Shown here piece after piece: positions 55,701 to 63,520 of a DNA stretch of 64,000 nt. The notes below the pieces were generated by a model that was not told the origin of the DNA, searched no databases, and saw only the letters and a program-made list of their open reading frames with translations. Position 1 is the stretch's first letter, and every line of letters starts with the position of its first letter. The translations under genes and the position numbers were made by a program. The DNA is from Candidatus Poseidoniaceae archaeon. GTDB taxonomy: Archaea; Thermoplasmatota; Poseidoniia; Poseidoniales; Poseidoniaceae. The stretch covers positions 124,001-188,000 of the forward strand of contig CASIAP010000005.1 of the NCBI GenBank assembly GCA_949372645.1, given 5' to 3'.

Positions 55701-58664
55701 GGTGTAATCATCATCTTCTGCAGTATAAATGATATCTTCATATGGTTCTGAGACGCCATTTACAGTAATATTTCTGGTTTGTACATAATCCAAGCCAGCA
55801 GTTAGTAGATATGCAATGTTATTAACCCCGTTTCCATCATTTCCTGTTAAACTATCAAGGCCAGAATCCTGATTCGACGAGGCGATCCCAAGGGTTCGGT
55901 TAGCAAAGGTAGAGAAGTTCCAAGAGTCACATGTTTCGCAAGAACCGTACAAGTAATCCTGAGAGAAAAGAATTAGAGAACCTCCGGAGTTTACGTACGT
56001 CGAAAGATGGAATTCGTCACTTTCAGTAAGTGGATAGTAATCAGGACCAGTTGTCCATATAACTGTGCGATATTGTTGCAAGATTCCTAAACCAGGTCCG
56101 TCTTCCCCAGTTGTGTCGAACACCCCATCGCGATTAGTGTCTCCAACGTAAAATAAATCAAAGTCTTGATCTATAATCTCAGCTACTGTCATTGTTGCTT
56201 GGAAAATTGTTTCCTCTCCATTTGTTGGATTCAGAGCTGATGAATTCCAAGCGGATGGCTCCGCAGCATAATTTGCACCTTCAGTATCAATTACCAATAA
56301 TATTCCATTGTCTGAGACATCAATTATTGGCAAATCAGGCACTTCGAAATCGAACTCTAATGATGCATTGGCAATTTCACTCATATTTTGATCATACAAA
56401 ACTGCGGCGGCATAGTGGAGATCTTGAATCCAAAGGTGCTCCCATGTAACTGCCCAACTTTCTGTCGAAGATTGAGGGGAAAAAGTATTGTAATCATAAA
56501 ATAGGTTTACCCATTCGTAATTCCCTGACGATTGATTCAATTCTAATACGTCTAACTGGATAGCAACTGTATATTGGTTTGTAGTTGATAATCCGGTCAT
56601 GTTTACAAATCCTCCCTCAACACCCGCATCTGTGGTAATTGATTCTGTTCCAACACTGTTTGATGCGCTGTTGGTAACGACAGGTTCCCCTGCTCCTTCT
56701 TCGGAGAAGTTTTCTGCGTCAACCTCCCCTGGAGTGCCTATCTGTGCTGGAGGGTTTGAATTTGGGATTACATCGATGCCATATGTTGTCGATACCGAAT
56801 TATCTCCATCGGTTACTTGAACTGTGACAACATTCAATCCCGGACTTGAGTAAGTATGGGGGATCGTCGCACCTGAGCTCAGGGTTTGGTTGGTTCCATC
56901 TCCCAACCATAGAATAATGCTATCGGGGCTAGAAATATTATCCAAGGATACGGTAATCGACACTGAATTGCCGACTTCTACTTGACTAAGATTAGATGAT
57001 ATACTGACTGTTCCAAGATATGGTTGTTGCGTTACAACTACGGTTGTCGAAACTGGCGTAGATGTCGCCACATTATCACGAACTCTACTGATAATTTCAT
57101 ATGTTCCCGGGTTCGAAAACATACGGCTGAAACTGGTATCACTTGACCAATCTGTAACACTACCGTCACCCCAACTTACAGATGTTTCCAAAACATCATT
57201 CTCTGCGTCTTGGCTGCTCGACGAATCAAGAGTAATACTTTGGCCAGTGAATATCTGTGTTGTGGAAAGAGTGATACCTGCTTGCGGAATATTATTCGGC
57301 GGAGGTGGTGAAGGTAATACTGGCATTGACGAAGTATGAACTGCCGAAGTCATAGTTGATTGCAAATGTGATGATGAGGATGAAAATAGATTTTGAACAA
57401 GTGGTATGCGAATTGGATTATCCCAGCCCTTTATGGCCCAAAGAGTCTCACCAAGTGATCCAGCCCAAACAAACAAGTTTATTCTTTTTGAACTCGGTCT
57501 AATCTCTAAATTTACTGAATAAGATTCTGTTGAATTACCAACATAAACGAAACTTAATCCAGATAGCAACTCATCCTCAAGAGGATTTATTTGTCTAATT
57601 TCAGAAGTAGATGGCACTAATGTATCATCGGTTCTACCATCACTAAATCCTAATGGCATAGAATTGGCAATCCTTTCAGCGTGACTGTCAGTAGATTGTT
57701 GTAATGTTGTAACATCGTTCGCAACATTGATTTTAGCCAAAGATTGAAGATAGAAATCAATATCTAGGCTCAACGTAAGCCAGACCTCTACAAAATAACT
57801 CAAAACTTCCAACGCTGCAGCAGCTCCTGCCCCAGCACCAAGGTTACTAAGCACTGACTTTGCAAACTGAACAAGATCAATCTCAACCAAGTTAATGTAA
57901 CCGCTCAAGTCCAGATTACTGCCTAAGCCATTCAAACTGGTAGCGTTTGAAACTGCAGTGAAGTTGTCCCACAGATATATCTTGTTAGTGTTGACTCCAG
58001 GGATATTGAAGCCTAATTCTCTATGCGTACCATCACCATCAACGTCAACAAGAGTTGGGAAAGGTATCTCAAACCTGAATGTTTGAATTGTGTGTTCATG
58101 GCCAACAGGAGTGTATTTTCTGTAGATTTCAAAAACAATTGAGGTCTTCAAACTCAAATTAAATACCTCATTACTCTCAATAATTTCATGAGTTACAGTG
58201 GTTGCTTGATTTTGAGAAGAGGTAATAGTCTCCTTCACTTTGACGGTTCCCGAATGATTCAACCTGTAATGATATTCTATTCTACCATTGAATGTATATT
58301 CCTCATTTTCTAGAATATCTTTGCTGCTTTTCTGCCATGTGGTTACGGAATGATCGTGAACGCCTCTGAATCTCTCGTCGCAATTCCAGTCCGAATACAT
58401 CCCTTGAAACCATTCACAAATTTTATTGTCATAGTGAATTTTTTCAGGAGTCGTGGCAAGTGTCATGTTTTCTTGAGTAAGCCACTTATTGGAAATAAAA
58501 TCAACGGTTTCATTGAACTCCAAATCATAGGTTTCGTTTTCTGTTACGTGCCACTTAGTAATCTCGTCTAATGATTGCACTGGAACGGTTACTGTGATCA
58601 TAAGTAAAGTAAGAAAGGCGCAAACCGCCGTGGAATTTCTGGCTGCTTCTCTGCTCATCGGCAT
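52713..58664 (-). CDS. giant membrane-anchored PKD/cadherin-like surface protein with Trp-rich cytoplasmic tail
   Basis: 1983 residues from the ATG at 58664. Signal peptide (AVCAFLTLLMITVTVPVQS), a large N-terminal region of unknown fold with few Cys, two PKD-like domains (about 57300-56770: AGITLSTTQIFTGQSITLDS and similar), a DUF4350/GATase-like segment (TVIWTTGPDYYPLTESDEFHLSTYVNSGGSLILFSQ), several beta-sandwich modules with many N-glycosylation sites, and a cadherin-like Ig module (PPIIDEIVGIVAQEGG... then GRISWTPLNAGSYTF-type strands). One membrane span (SVIILSSIIGVFVLIISGAVFV) is followed by 102 cytoplasmic residues ending GYEWVQFNGLTWYKQSGTNG and VWTKWES. A longer frame to 58883 exists, but a TATA box at 58683-58691 points to a leaderless start at 58664. 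Confidence 0.87.
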   Translation of the reverse strand: MPMSREAARNSTAVCAFLTLLMITVTVPVQSLDEITKWHVTENETYDLEFNETVDFISNKWLTQENMTLATTPEKIHYDNKICEWFQGMYSDWNCDERFRGVHDHSVTTWQKSSKDILENEEYTFNGRIEYHYRLNHSGTVKVKETITSSQNQATTVTHEIIESNEVFNLSLKTSIVFEIYRKYTPVGHEHTIQTFRFEIPFPTLVDVDGDGTHRELGFNIPGVNTNKIYLWDNFTAVSNATSLNGLGSNLDLSGYINLVEIDLVQFAKSVLSNLGAGAGAAAALEVLSYFVEVWLTLSLDIDFYLQSLAKINVANDVTTLQQSTDSHAERIANSMPLGFSDGRTDDTLVPSTSEIRQINPLEDELLSGLSFVYVGNSTESYSVNLEIRPSSKRINLFVWAGSLGETLWAIKGWDNPIRIPLVQNLFSSSSSHLQSTMTSAVHTSSMPVLPSPPPPNNIPQAGITLSTTQIFTGQSITLDSSSSQDAENDVLETSVSWGDGSVTDWSSDTSFSRMFSNPGTYEIISRVRDNVATSTPVSTTVVVTQQPYLGTVSISSNLSQVEVGNSVSITVSLDNISSPDSIILWLGDGTNQTLSSGATIPHTYSSPGLNVVTVQVTDGDNSVSTTYGIDVIPNSNPPAQIGTPGEVDAENFSEEGAGEPVVTNSASNSVGTESITTDAGVEGGFVNMTGLSTTNQYTVAIQLDVLELNQSSGNYEWVNLFYDYNTFSPQSSTESWAVTWEHLWIQDLHYAAAVLYDQNMSEIANASLEFDFEVPDLPIIDVSDNGILLVIDTEGANYAAEPSAWNSSALNPTNGEETIFQATMTVAEIIDQDFDLFYVGDTNRDGVFDTTGEDGPGLGILQQYRTVIWTTGPDYYPLTESDEFHLSTYVNSGGSLILFSQDYLYGSCETCDSWNFSTFANRTLGIASSNQDSGLDSLTGNDGNGVNNIAYLLTAGLDYVQTRNITVNGVSEPYEDIIYTAEDDDYTLSIFETYNEFSGTYESVGISRMIIDDDGENTGRLSYFAFDPASIVNRYDLELLILQSVNWSLQEFTSQETPENATPIYIGQDGASPFYVDAYGHKWYSIRAEPGRLFSIEFTGEEIDGVTLYDEAGTTILGTFTSSFVDDSWSITTSTSHSDVFSIKVENWNYQAQTWIGVESAYVNDDNPACWEYEYRDDLLYPPTLIVDVDLVSDQLVPYLSQGPDYSSSCYEAYLYSGITYAVTVELLGDFISSENNNDSLSVFMDVADLTYTNWWMAESAQNSNILEAVVTPSNSGYHEVGVTLYGYENPHIINGNYQIHIWELPSYHLPDDDYVEANPLTEGSHYGWIDSQEDSLDILSWEVFDGEAQDIFIYFDRSIEASISAVWVPDDITQAIYVIDEFNATEGGILSIDEMGMGQVYLTIEAFSGRANYSVFVEESIESPMLPFGDIIFSEIGVIDDLDYWAVDILPGLPVVITLGTADELFNLSGAYSLTAWAVGPSGNIIYPNSDNYFIFADVEGGTYEIIIEGQGGGYWLWAFIDYEPLIYTEPSKSAVAGETYSTTFEAVHWIESLNRGWYLPALLTYSIEEGPDGLVIDALTGELSMTVTSADVGVHSVAIVAESDWIVSLRYSYNLTVNDQPNNPPIIDEIVGIVAQEGGYIEFGITATDIDGDNLSIQLLNSPNGMVLDVDTWRISWTPLNAGSYTFIIEVSDERGESSSINPTITVFPQDVPIVRIIATSTPWEGIEKETAVVNVLVSLENATTYDCRLGYPITGQIIDQNCVLTWENIPEGTHSVDIIVSSGIAEYSHTVMLNALQNLTDDNNNIDNETNDDDNQGNITDNEDNQNAGSSDDQEIVTDADDIASSSGFSVIILSSIIGVFVLIISGAVFVILRRKGNGDSLPQKSYQQPIESSHYVAPNNLNQQIEAETFTTPVIKSNAVEQNYLPEIPLVQSETPVSTPPLEMVGQQDQHGYEWVQFNGLTWYKQSGTNGVWTKWES

Positions 58665-58680
58665 TTGTTTATTCTGTACA

Positions 58681-58692
58681 TAGATATACTTA
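58681..58692 (-). promoter_or_regulatory. TATA box of the 1983-residue surface protein gene
   Basis: Minus strand TTAAGTATATCTA, about 25 bp upstream of the ATG at 58664; fits a leaderless transcript and the chosen start. Confidence 0.55.
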
Positions 58693-58750
58693 ACCCACCA
58701 AATTCTATGTTGCAGGGTAAATACATTAGCGTGTTGAGGACAATAGCAAA

Positions 58751-58789
58751 GGACAATCCGAACTGATAGAATTAGAGTCCCGCTCCCAG
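58751..58789. repeat. degenerate copy of the tRNA-Tyr 3' end and its downstream flank
   Basis: About 31 of 39 bases match 58928-58967 (GGAC.A.CCGAA....ATTAGAGTCCC.GCTCCCAG), one gap. A shorter third copy of the core TCCCCGCTCCCA is at 58871-58882. The copies lie in the gap of about 290 bp between the surface-protein start and the tRNA gene. Confidence 0.75.
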
Positions 58790-58954
58790 GAGAGAGGGCT
58801 GTGAACGAAGTCGAACAAACTCTCGACTCGTGCGGACGAGCACGACTAAAATCTGATGCTATCGAAGTGGTCCCCGCTCCCATGAGTGAGGATGTGAATG
58901 GCGGCGAATCTCCTCACGATAGAGCGTGGACGAACCGAATGGCTACGATTAGAG

Positions 58955-59053
58955 TCCCCGCTCCCAGACTTGAACTGGGGACACCCTGATGTCTGCTGAG
59001 ACGATTGAATTAACAACTACAGTCAGGTGCTCTACCAACTGAGCTAAGCGAGG
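58955..59053 (-). tRNA. tRNA-Tyr (anticodon GTA) with a 26-nt intron
   Basis: Read on the minus strand: acceptor CCTCGCT pairs with AGCGGGG (one G-U), D arm GCTC-AGTTGGTA-GAGC, anticodon stem CCTGA/TCAGG with loop CTGTAGA (anticodon GTA, bases 59020-59018), T arm CCCAG-TTCAAGT-CTGGG, discriminator A. The mature part is 73 nt. The loop is interrupted after position 37 by a 26-nt intron (58991-59016), the canonical archaeal 37/38 site, to be cut by the archaeal splicing endonuclease. No CCA is encoded. Confidence 0.95.
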
Positions 59054-59075
59054 TATTCCTTCGCACCAACCACCA

Positions 59076-59087
59076 GTACTTAATCCT
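59076..59087 (-). promoter_or_regulatory. TATA box of tRNA-Tyr
   Basis: Minus strand GGATTAAGTACT lies about 25-30 bp upstream of the tRNA 5' end (59053), the standard archaeal spacing. Confidence 0.55.
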
Positions 59088-59256
59088 CATCAATCGAAGG
59101 CGAGATGGAAAGTTGATGCTTGGGCTGAAAAACCAAGAGAATGCCTGAACAAACCCTTACCTTATCATAGGTAGAGGTTCTTGACACAATACGAGTGTGT
59201 TGGAATGAACAATTTACTATCAAAATCGGCCTCTGAGATGGCTTGGGAAAGTGCGC

Positions 59257-59267
59257 GCTTAAGTAGG
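59257..59267 (+). promoter_or_regulatory. TATA box of ftsZ
   Basis: GCTTAAGTAGG lies about 25 bp ahead of a start site near 59287, leaving a leader of about 16 nt before the ATG at 59303. TTAAGTA also occurs in the tRNA-Tyr and 58664 promoters. Confidence 0.45.
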
Positions 59268-59302
59268 GTAAGAGTAGGCTCTCGGAATCAGGATGTGTAG
59301 GG

Positions 59303-60457
59303 ATGGGACCCAGTACTTCAGGAACTGAAAACAACACACTCGCCGATATGGTGAACGAGATGGCCAAAGAGGCAAAGCGCGGAGCTACAGCCCTTATGGA
59401 TGATGAAGTTGGTTCTCTCGGTGTACCGAATCCTCGTATCCTGATTGTTGGTTGTGGTGGTTCTGGAAACAACACACTCAACCGTATTACTCACTTAGGA
59501 GTTGAAGGCGCAGTCACCGTTGCCATCAATACCGATAAGCAACATTTAGACCATACCAGGGCTTTGCAAAAACTCCTGGTTGGCCGTCATATTACCCGTG
59601 GACTTGGTGCTGGAGGTGACCCTTCAACTGGCCGAAGATGTGCTGAAGCAGGTCGTGAAATGATTCGCCGTATTGTCACAGGTGCAGACCTTGTCTTCAT
59701 CGCCAGTGGCTTGGGCGGTGGCTCAGGAACTGGAATTTGTCCAATTGTGGCTGAAGAAGCAAAAGCTGCTGGTGCTCTTGTTGTAGGAATCGTTACAACG
59801 CCATTCCATGTTGAGCGACGACAACGCATGACAAAAGCACTCGAAGGTTTAGAATCGCTACGCAGAGTTGCAGATGCTGTCTTGGTGCTTGACAACAACC
59901 GTTTGTTACACTACGTGCCTCACCTCCCATTGGATGAGGCGTTCTCGATCATGGACCAACTGGTCGCAGAAATCGTCAAAGGAATTGTTGAGACCATCAC
60001 CTTGCCTTCACTCATCAATCTTGATTTCGCTGACGTTCGAGCCATTATGGCCAACGGTGGCGTTACCATGATGCTCTATGGAGAGAGTGACCGTGGCCCG
60101 GAAGAAGTGGTTCATGAAGCACTCAACCATCCGCTGTTAGATGTGGACATCTCTGGTGCGACCGGTGTTTTGATTCACGTGACTGGTGGCCGATACATGA
60201 CTTTGGATACCGCATCTCAAGTGGTCGAATTATTGACTTCAAAGGTCAGCGAGGATGCCAACGTCATTTGGGGAGCTCGACAAGATGCTGGATTTGGTGA
60301 TACCATCAAAGTCATGGCCATCATTACCGGTGTGGGTGGAACTGATTTGCGAACCGCTCGAATGCAACCAAACCTACTCGGAGATGCTCTGCGATTAACT
60401 CAAGACCAAGGCGGAGTTCAACGCAATGACGACCTTGGTTTCCAACGATTCGACTGA
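59303..60457 (+). CDS. ftsZ: cell division protein FtsZ (tubulin family)
   Basis: 384 residues. A GTPase that polymerises into the division ring. The nucleotide-binding motif is SGLGGGSGTG (about residues 135-144), with ILIVGCGGSGNNTLNRI at the N-terminus, AINTDKQHLD, and the catalytic T7 loop LINLDFADVRAIM. All GTP-binding and hydrolysis motifs are intact. The N-terminal extension of about 40 residues before the first beta strand is longer than in bacteria, while the C-terminal tail is short. ATG at 59303 follows a purine-rich GGATGTGTAGGG. A single gene, closely followed by the PGF-CTERM gene 71 bp downstream. Confidence 0.96.
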   Translation: MGPSTSGTENNTLADMVNEMAKEAKRGATALMDDEVGSLGVPNPRILIVGCGGSGNNTLNRITHLGVEGAVTVAINTDKQHLDHTRALQKLLVGRHITRGLGAGGDPSTGRRCAEAGREMIRRIVTGADLVFIASGLGGGSGTGICPIVAEEAKAAGALVVGIVTTPFHVERRQRMTKALEGLESLRRVADAVLVLDNNRLLHYVPHLPLDEAFSIMDQLVAEIVKGIVETITLPSLINLDFADVRAIMANGGVTMMLYGESDRGPEEVVHEALNHPLLDVDISGATGVLIHVTGGRYMTLDTASQVVELLTSKVSEDANVIWGARQDAGFGDTIKVMAIITGVGGTDLRTARMQPNLLGDALRLTQDQGGVQRNDDLGFQRFD

Positions 60458-60528
60458 AAAATCGGACACTTCTTTGCTCATTGAGGCAAAGACAAGGATT
60501 CGTAAGCGTAAAATGGAGGGAGCGCGGC

Positions 60529-61364
60529 ATGTCAACCATGCGAGCCAAGACACTTGTTGCACTTCTTGTCACTGCTTTGATGCTAACACCTGTTCAAGCA
60601 GGCGATGTTACCGCCATGCAAAGTGAACCTGTTGAAGATCCAAAACAGCCCGATGTCGATAACCAAACGATGTATATGTACTTCAATGGTTCAAATGGCG
60701 ATGTGGCATGGACTCATTTCCAAAACATGGATAATGACAGTGAAGAAGCATACACAGACGAGAACGAAAATGGACAAGTCAATGTTGACATCTCATTCCG
60801 AATGACGCCTGAACTTACCAAGAGAATTTACATTGAAGCAGATGGCTTGATTCGTGGCTCATTCAAAATCAATGTTCAAGGTGACTGGACCAACGATAAC
60901 GATGGAAACACAGCATGTGGACAAAACGACTGCGATGAGCTGAACATCACGCTCATGGCTGGACCAAACATCATTGGAGAGCACCACGAAACTGGATTGG
61001 TTCAAGGCGATAACACGGTTGTGTTTAATTTCCAAATGGAGGAAGATACAGTTGTTGATTGGAACAAAAAAGATTTCAACCCCGTCGTAAAGGTGGAAAT
61101 GAAACTACAAGGGAATTATGATGAGGGAGAACTTTGGAATTACTACAGACTGGAGAACCTGCAAGTTTTTCAATGCAAATGGGTATGGACAGTTTCCTTG
61201 AATTACCAATCGATGAAGCCTCATGGGACGAGAGTTTCCAAGACGGCGGCGAACTCGGTGCTGATATGGAAGACACACCTGGATTCACACTGGTCGTTGC
61301 ATCGGCTGCCATTGCAATGGCGGTCTTTGTCAACATCGGCAAGGAAGAAGAAACCGAAGCGTGA
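60529..61364 (+). pseudogene. secreted PGF-CTERM-type surface protein, frameshifted near 61168
   Basis: From the ATG at 60529 (GGAGGG 8 nt upstream) a signal peptide (KTLVALLVTALMLTPVQAGD) leads to a beta-rich outer domain with Cys in NTACGQNDCDELN. Frame one then runs into unrelated residues after about 61165, whereas the next frame gives FSMQMGMDSFLELPIDEASW and ends DTPGFTLVVASAAIAMAVFV-NIGKEEETEA at 61364, a PGF-CTERM-like anchor. One missing T in a run of five (61166-61170) restores the join. Homopolymer loss is a common sequencing error. Function of the outer domain unknown. Confidence 0.75.
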
Positions 61365-61365
61365 T

Positions 61366-62715
61366 TCAGCGCATTGCTTGAATCGCTGCTGCTAGAGCAT
61401 CGGCATTGAGGCCAACCGCTTGTTGTTCTCCAGATACCAAACTCTTGACCATTGCTTGACCGTTCTCAAGGTCTCGTGGTCCGATAACAACGGTAAATTG
61501 GCATCCGATTGAATTAGCCCACTTCATCGCTTTCGGGATCTTACGTCCTCGAAGTTCAAGTTCGATTCGCTCACCTGCTGCGCGCAAACTCGCTACAATT
61601 GGAAGTACGCCTGCTACGTCTATTCCGAATGGAATGAATGCAACCAAACCTTTCGGGTCCGTCTCGCCTGGAACAACTTCACTGCGACCACTGGCTTCTG
61701 CTTGGGCTTCAAGAGCCAATAAGACGCGGTCAAAGCCAAGACCAAATCCGCAACTCGGGTCAAGGTCAGGCAGGCCAAACAGATGGAGCAGTTTGTATGA
61801 ACCACCACCAAGCACTTGTCCTTCGCCACCAAGTTCAGGGACTTTGACTTCAAACACCATACCGGTGTAGTAATCCAATCCACGAGCGACGGTCAAATCC
61901 ACAGCCAGTGAAGGAGGAGTGGGTGCTAATGCAGCAACCGCCTCAAGGGTGGTTTGCAAATCATCCAGTGCTTCAAGAGAAACGCCTTCAAGTGAAGTGA
62001 GAATCTCACGGGCTGGTCCAAGTGTCTCAATTCCACCTTCAAGGTCAGCAAGAGCACGTAAAGGTGCCGTATTGTCGGGATTGATTCCATTATCGGTGAA
62101 CAGTTTCGCTAAACCAGCATCGTCGCCTTTGTCGAGAAAACGCATTGCACTGGCAACAGGTGGCTCATTGGCACCTTCAGGAGTATCGGCAGAAAGCCCC
62201 AATCCAGTAAGCGCACCTTTGAGAATACCAACATGACCAATACGAATCTCCCAGTTTTCAAGACCACACGCATCGAGCATGTCAATGGCTAAAGCGATGA
62301 CTTCTGCTTCTGCCAGAGGCCCAGATTCGCCAACCAATTCGACACCGTATTGGAAAAATTCACGGTATCGGCCTTTCTTTGATTCTTCATAGCGATAGCA
62401 TTGACCATAGTACGAAAGACGGAGCGGTTTTTGCAGCATTTGCATGCCTTCTTCGGCAATCATCCGCATCACTGGTGCTGTTAATTCCGGCCGGAGAGTC
62501 AACGGTCGCTCACTCTTATCCTCGAAGGCATAGAGTTGGGAGACGATGCCAGGACCGGATTTAGCGGTGAACAAATCAAGAGACTCGAAAATAGGAGTTT
62601 GAATGCGGGAAAAACCATGACGGCGGGCACGCTCTTCCAAGAGTTGCTCAAAAGCCAAACGACGCGCCATCACCTTTGGCGTGAAGTCGCGAGTCCCACG
62701 TGGGCGTTGCACCAT
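61366..62715 (-). CDS. hisS: histidyl-tRNA synthetase
   Basis: 449 residues from the ATG at 62715. Charges tRNA-His with histidine. Class II motifs are visible: motif 1 region QRPRGTRDFTP, LRPELTAPVMRM, motif 2 GQCYRYEESKKGRYREFFQYG, the His-specific VARGLDYYTGMVFEV and motif 3 CGFGLGFDRVLLAL, then the C-terminal anticodon-binding domain (GLVAFIPFGIDVAGVLPIVASLRAAGERIELELRG in pieces). A longer frame up to 62874 would overlap the next gene and lacks family support. Convergent with the PGF-CTERM gene, with 1 bp between. Confidence 0.96.
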   Translation of the reverse strand: MVQRPRGTRDFTPKVMARRLAFEQLLEERARRHGFSRIQTPIFESLDLFTAKSGPGIVSQLYAFEDKSERPLTLRPELTAPVMRMIAEEGMQMLQKPLRLSYYGQCYRYEESKKGRYREFFQYGVELVGESGPLAEAEVIALAIDMLDACGLENWEIRIGHVGILKGALTGLGLSADTPEGANEPPVASAMRFLDKGDDAGLAKLFTDNGINPDNTAPLRALADLEGGIETLGPAREILTSLEGVSLEALDDLQTTLEAVAALAPTPPSLAVDLTVARGLDYYTGMVFEVKVPELGGEGQVLGGGSYKLLHLFGLPDLDPSCGFGLGFDRVLLALEAQAEASGRSEVVPGETDPKGLVAFIPFGIDVAGVLPIVASLRAAGERIELELRGRKIPKAMKWANSIGCQFTVVIGPRDLENGQAMVKSLVSGEQQAVGLNADALAAAIQAMR

Positions 62716-62785
62716 GAGCGTTCCACGGACCGACTGTTCATCACCTCTTCGCCTTGAAACGAGGTGACCATGGTGTTTGTGGGCA

Positions 62786-63508
62786 TCATTCTTCTTCGAG
62801 GTGACCGAACCAATTGTCGCTCCAATCTGTTTCGATAGGAGCCTCTTCTTCCTCCAGCGACCATTCAGGTTCACGGTCCGATTCAGATGAGACTTGAGAC
62901 AGCATGTCTAAATCAGGTGCAGATGGAATCGATGCTTCGATCGCATCTGAAATTTCATTGATGTCCAACTCAAGAACGGCTTCTTGTTCTTCAGCATCAG
63001 AGGAAAGTTCTGGAAGAGTCTCAGAGGCGGCTTCTTGTTCTTCAAACACAAAACCTTGATCTTGGCGAACTTTCACCAGCTCTGCAACATCATGGACGTC
63101 ATCATCGTTGGCTTCGGACTCCAATTCATTCCCAATGAGAGCTGCTTCTGCCGATGGAGCAGTGTCGTGATGTTCGGTAAAGGACTTCACGGGAGTTTGA
63201 GGTTCCATATCAAAGGCAGCAAAAGCGTTGGAGACTTCACCTGTTGGAGGTGGTAATGCTCGTTCCCGTTCTTCTGCCTTACGTCGTTGGTACAAGGCTT
63301 GTTCTTCTAAGGCGGCTTTTTCTTGATTCATCTGTGATTCAACTGCACGCCACATTTGTGTTTCTTTTTCTTTTTTGACAAGAGATTCTTCTCGTTCAAT
63401 CTGAGCTTCACTCGGCTCATCATACCGTTTCCAAAACCACCATGAGATGACAATAAGAATCACTGAAGCGAGAAGACCAATCGTCAATGTTTCGACGAGG
63501 TCGTCCAT
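62786..63508 (-). CDS. acidic single-span membrane protein of unknown function
   Basis: 240 residues. One N-terminal membrane span (LTIGLLASVILIVISWWFW), a basic/helical stretch with a Gln/Glu-rich coiled coil (EKETQMWRAVESQMNQEKAA), then a long disordered acidic tail rich in Glu, Asp and Ser ending in WFGHLEEE. No domain recognised. It begins 12 bp after the transporter gene ends, so it is likely co-transcribed with it and could be an accessory factor. Confidence 0.75.
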   Translation of the reverse strand: MDDLVETLTIGLLASVILIVISWWFWKRYDEPSEAQIEREESLVKKEKETQMWRAVESQMNQEKAALEEQALYQRRKAEERERALPPPTGEVSNAFAAFDMEPQTPVKSFTEHHDTAPSAEAALIGNELESEANDDDVHDVAELVKVRQDQGFVFEEQEAASETLPELSSDAEEQEAVLELDINEISDAIEASIPSAPDLDMLSQVSSESDREPEWSLEEEEAPIETDWSDNWFGHLEEE

Positions 63509-63520
63509 AGCATCAACTCA

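Noticed and set aside
58665..58883. N-terminal extension of the 1983-residue surface protein
   Set aside because: The open frame crosses the tRNA-derived repeats and the TATA box; the signal peptide begins properly at 58664.
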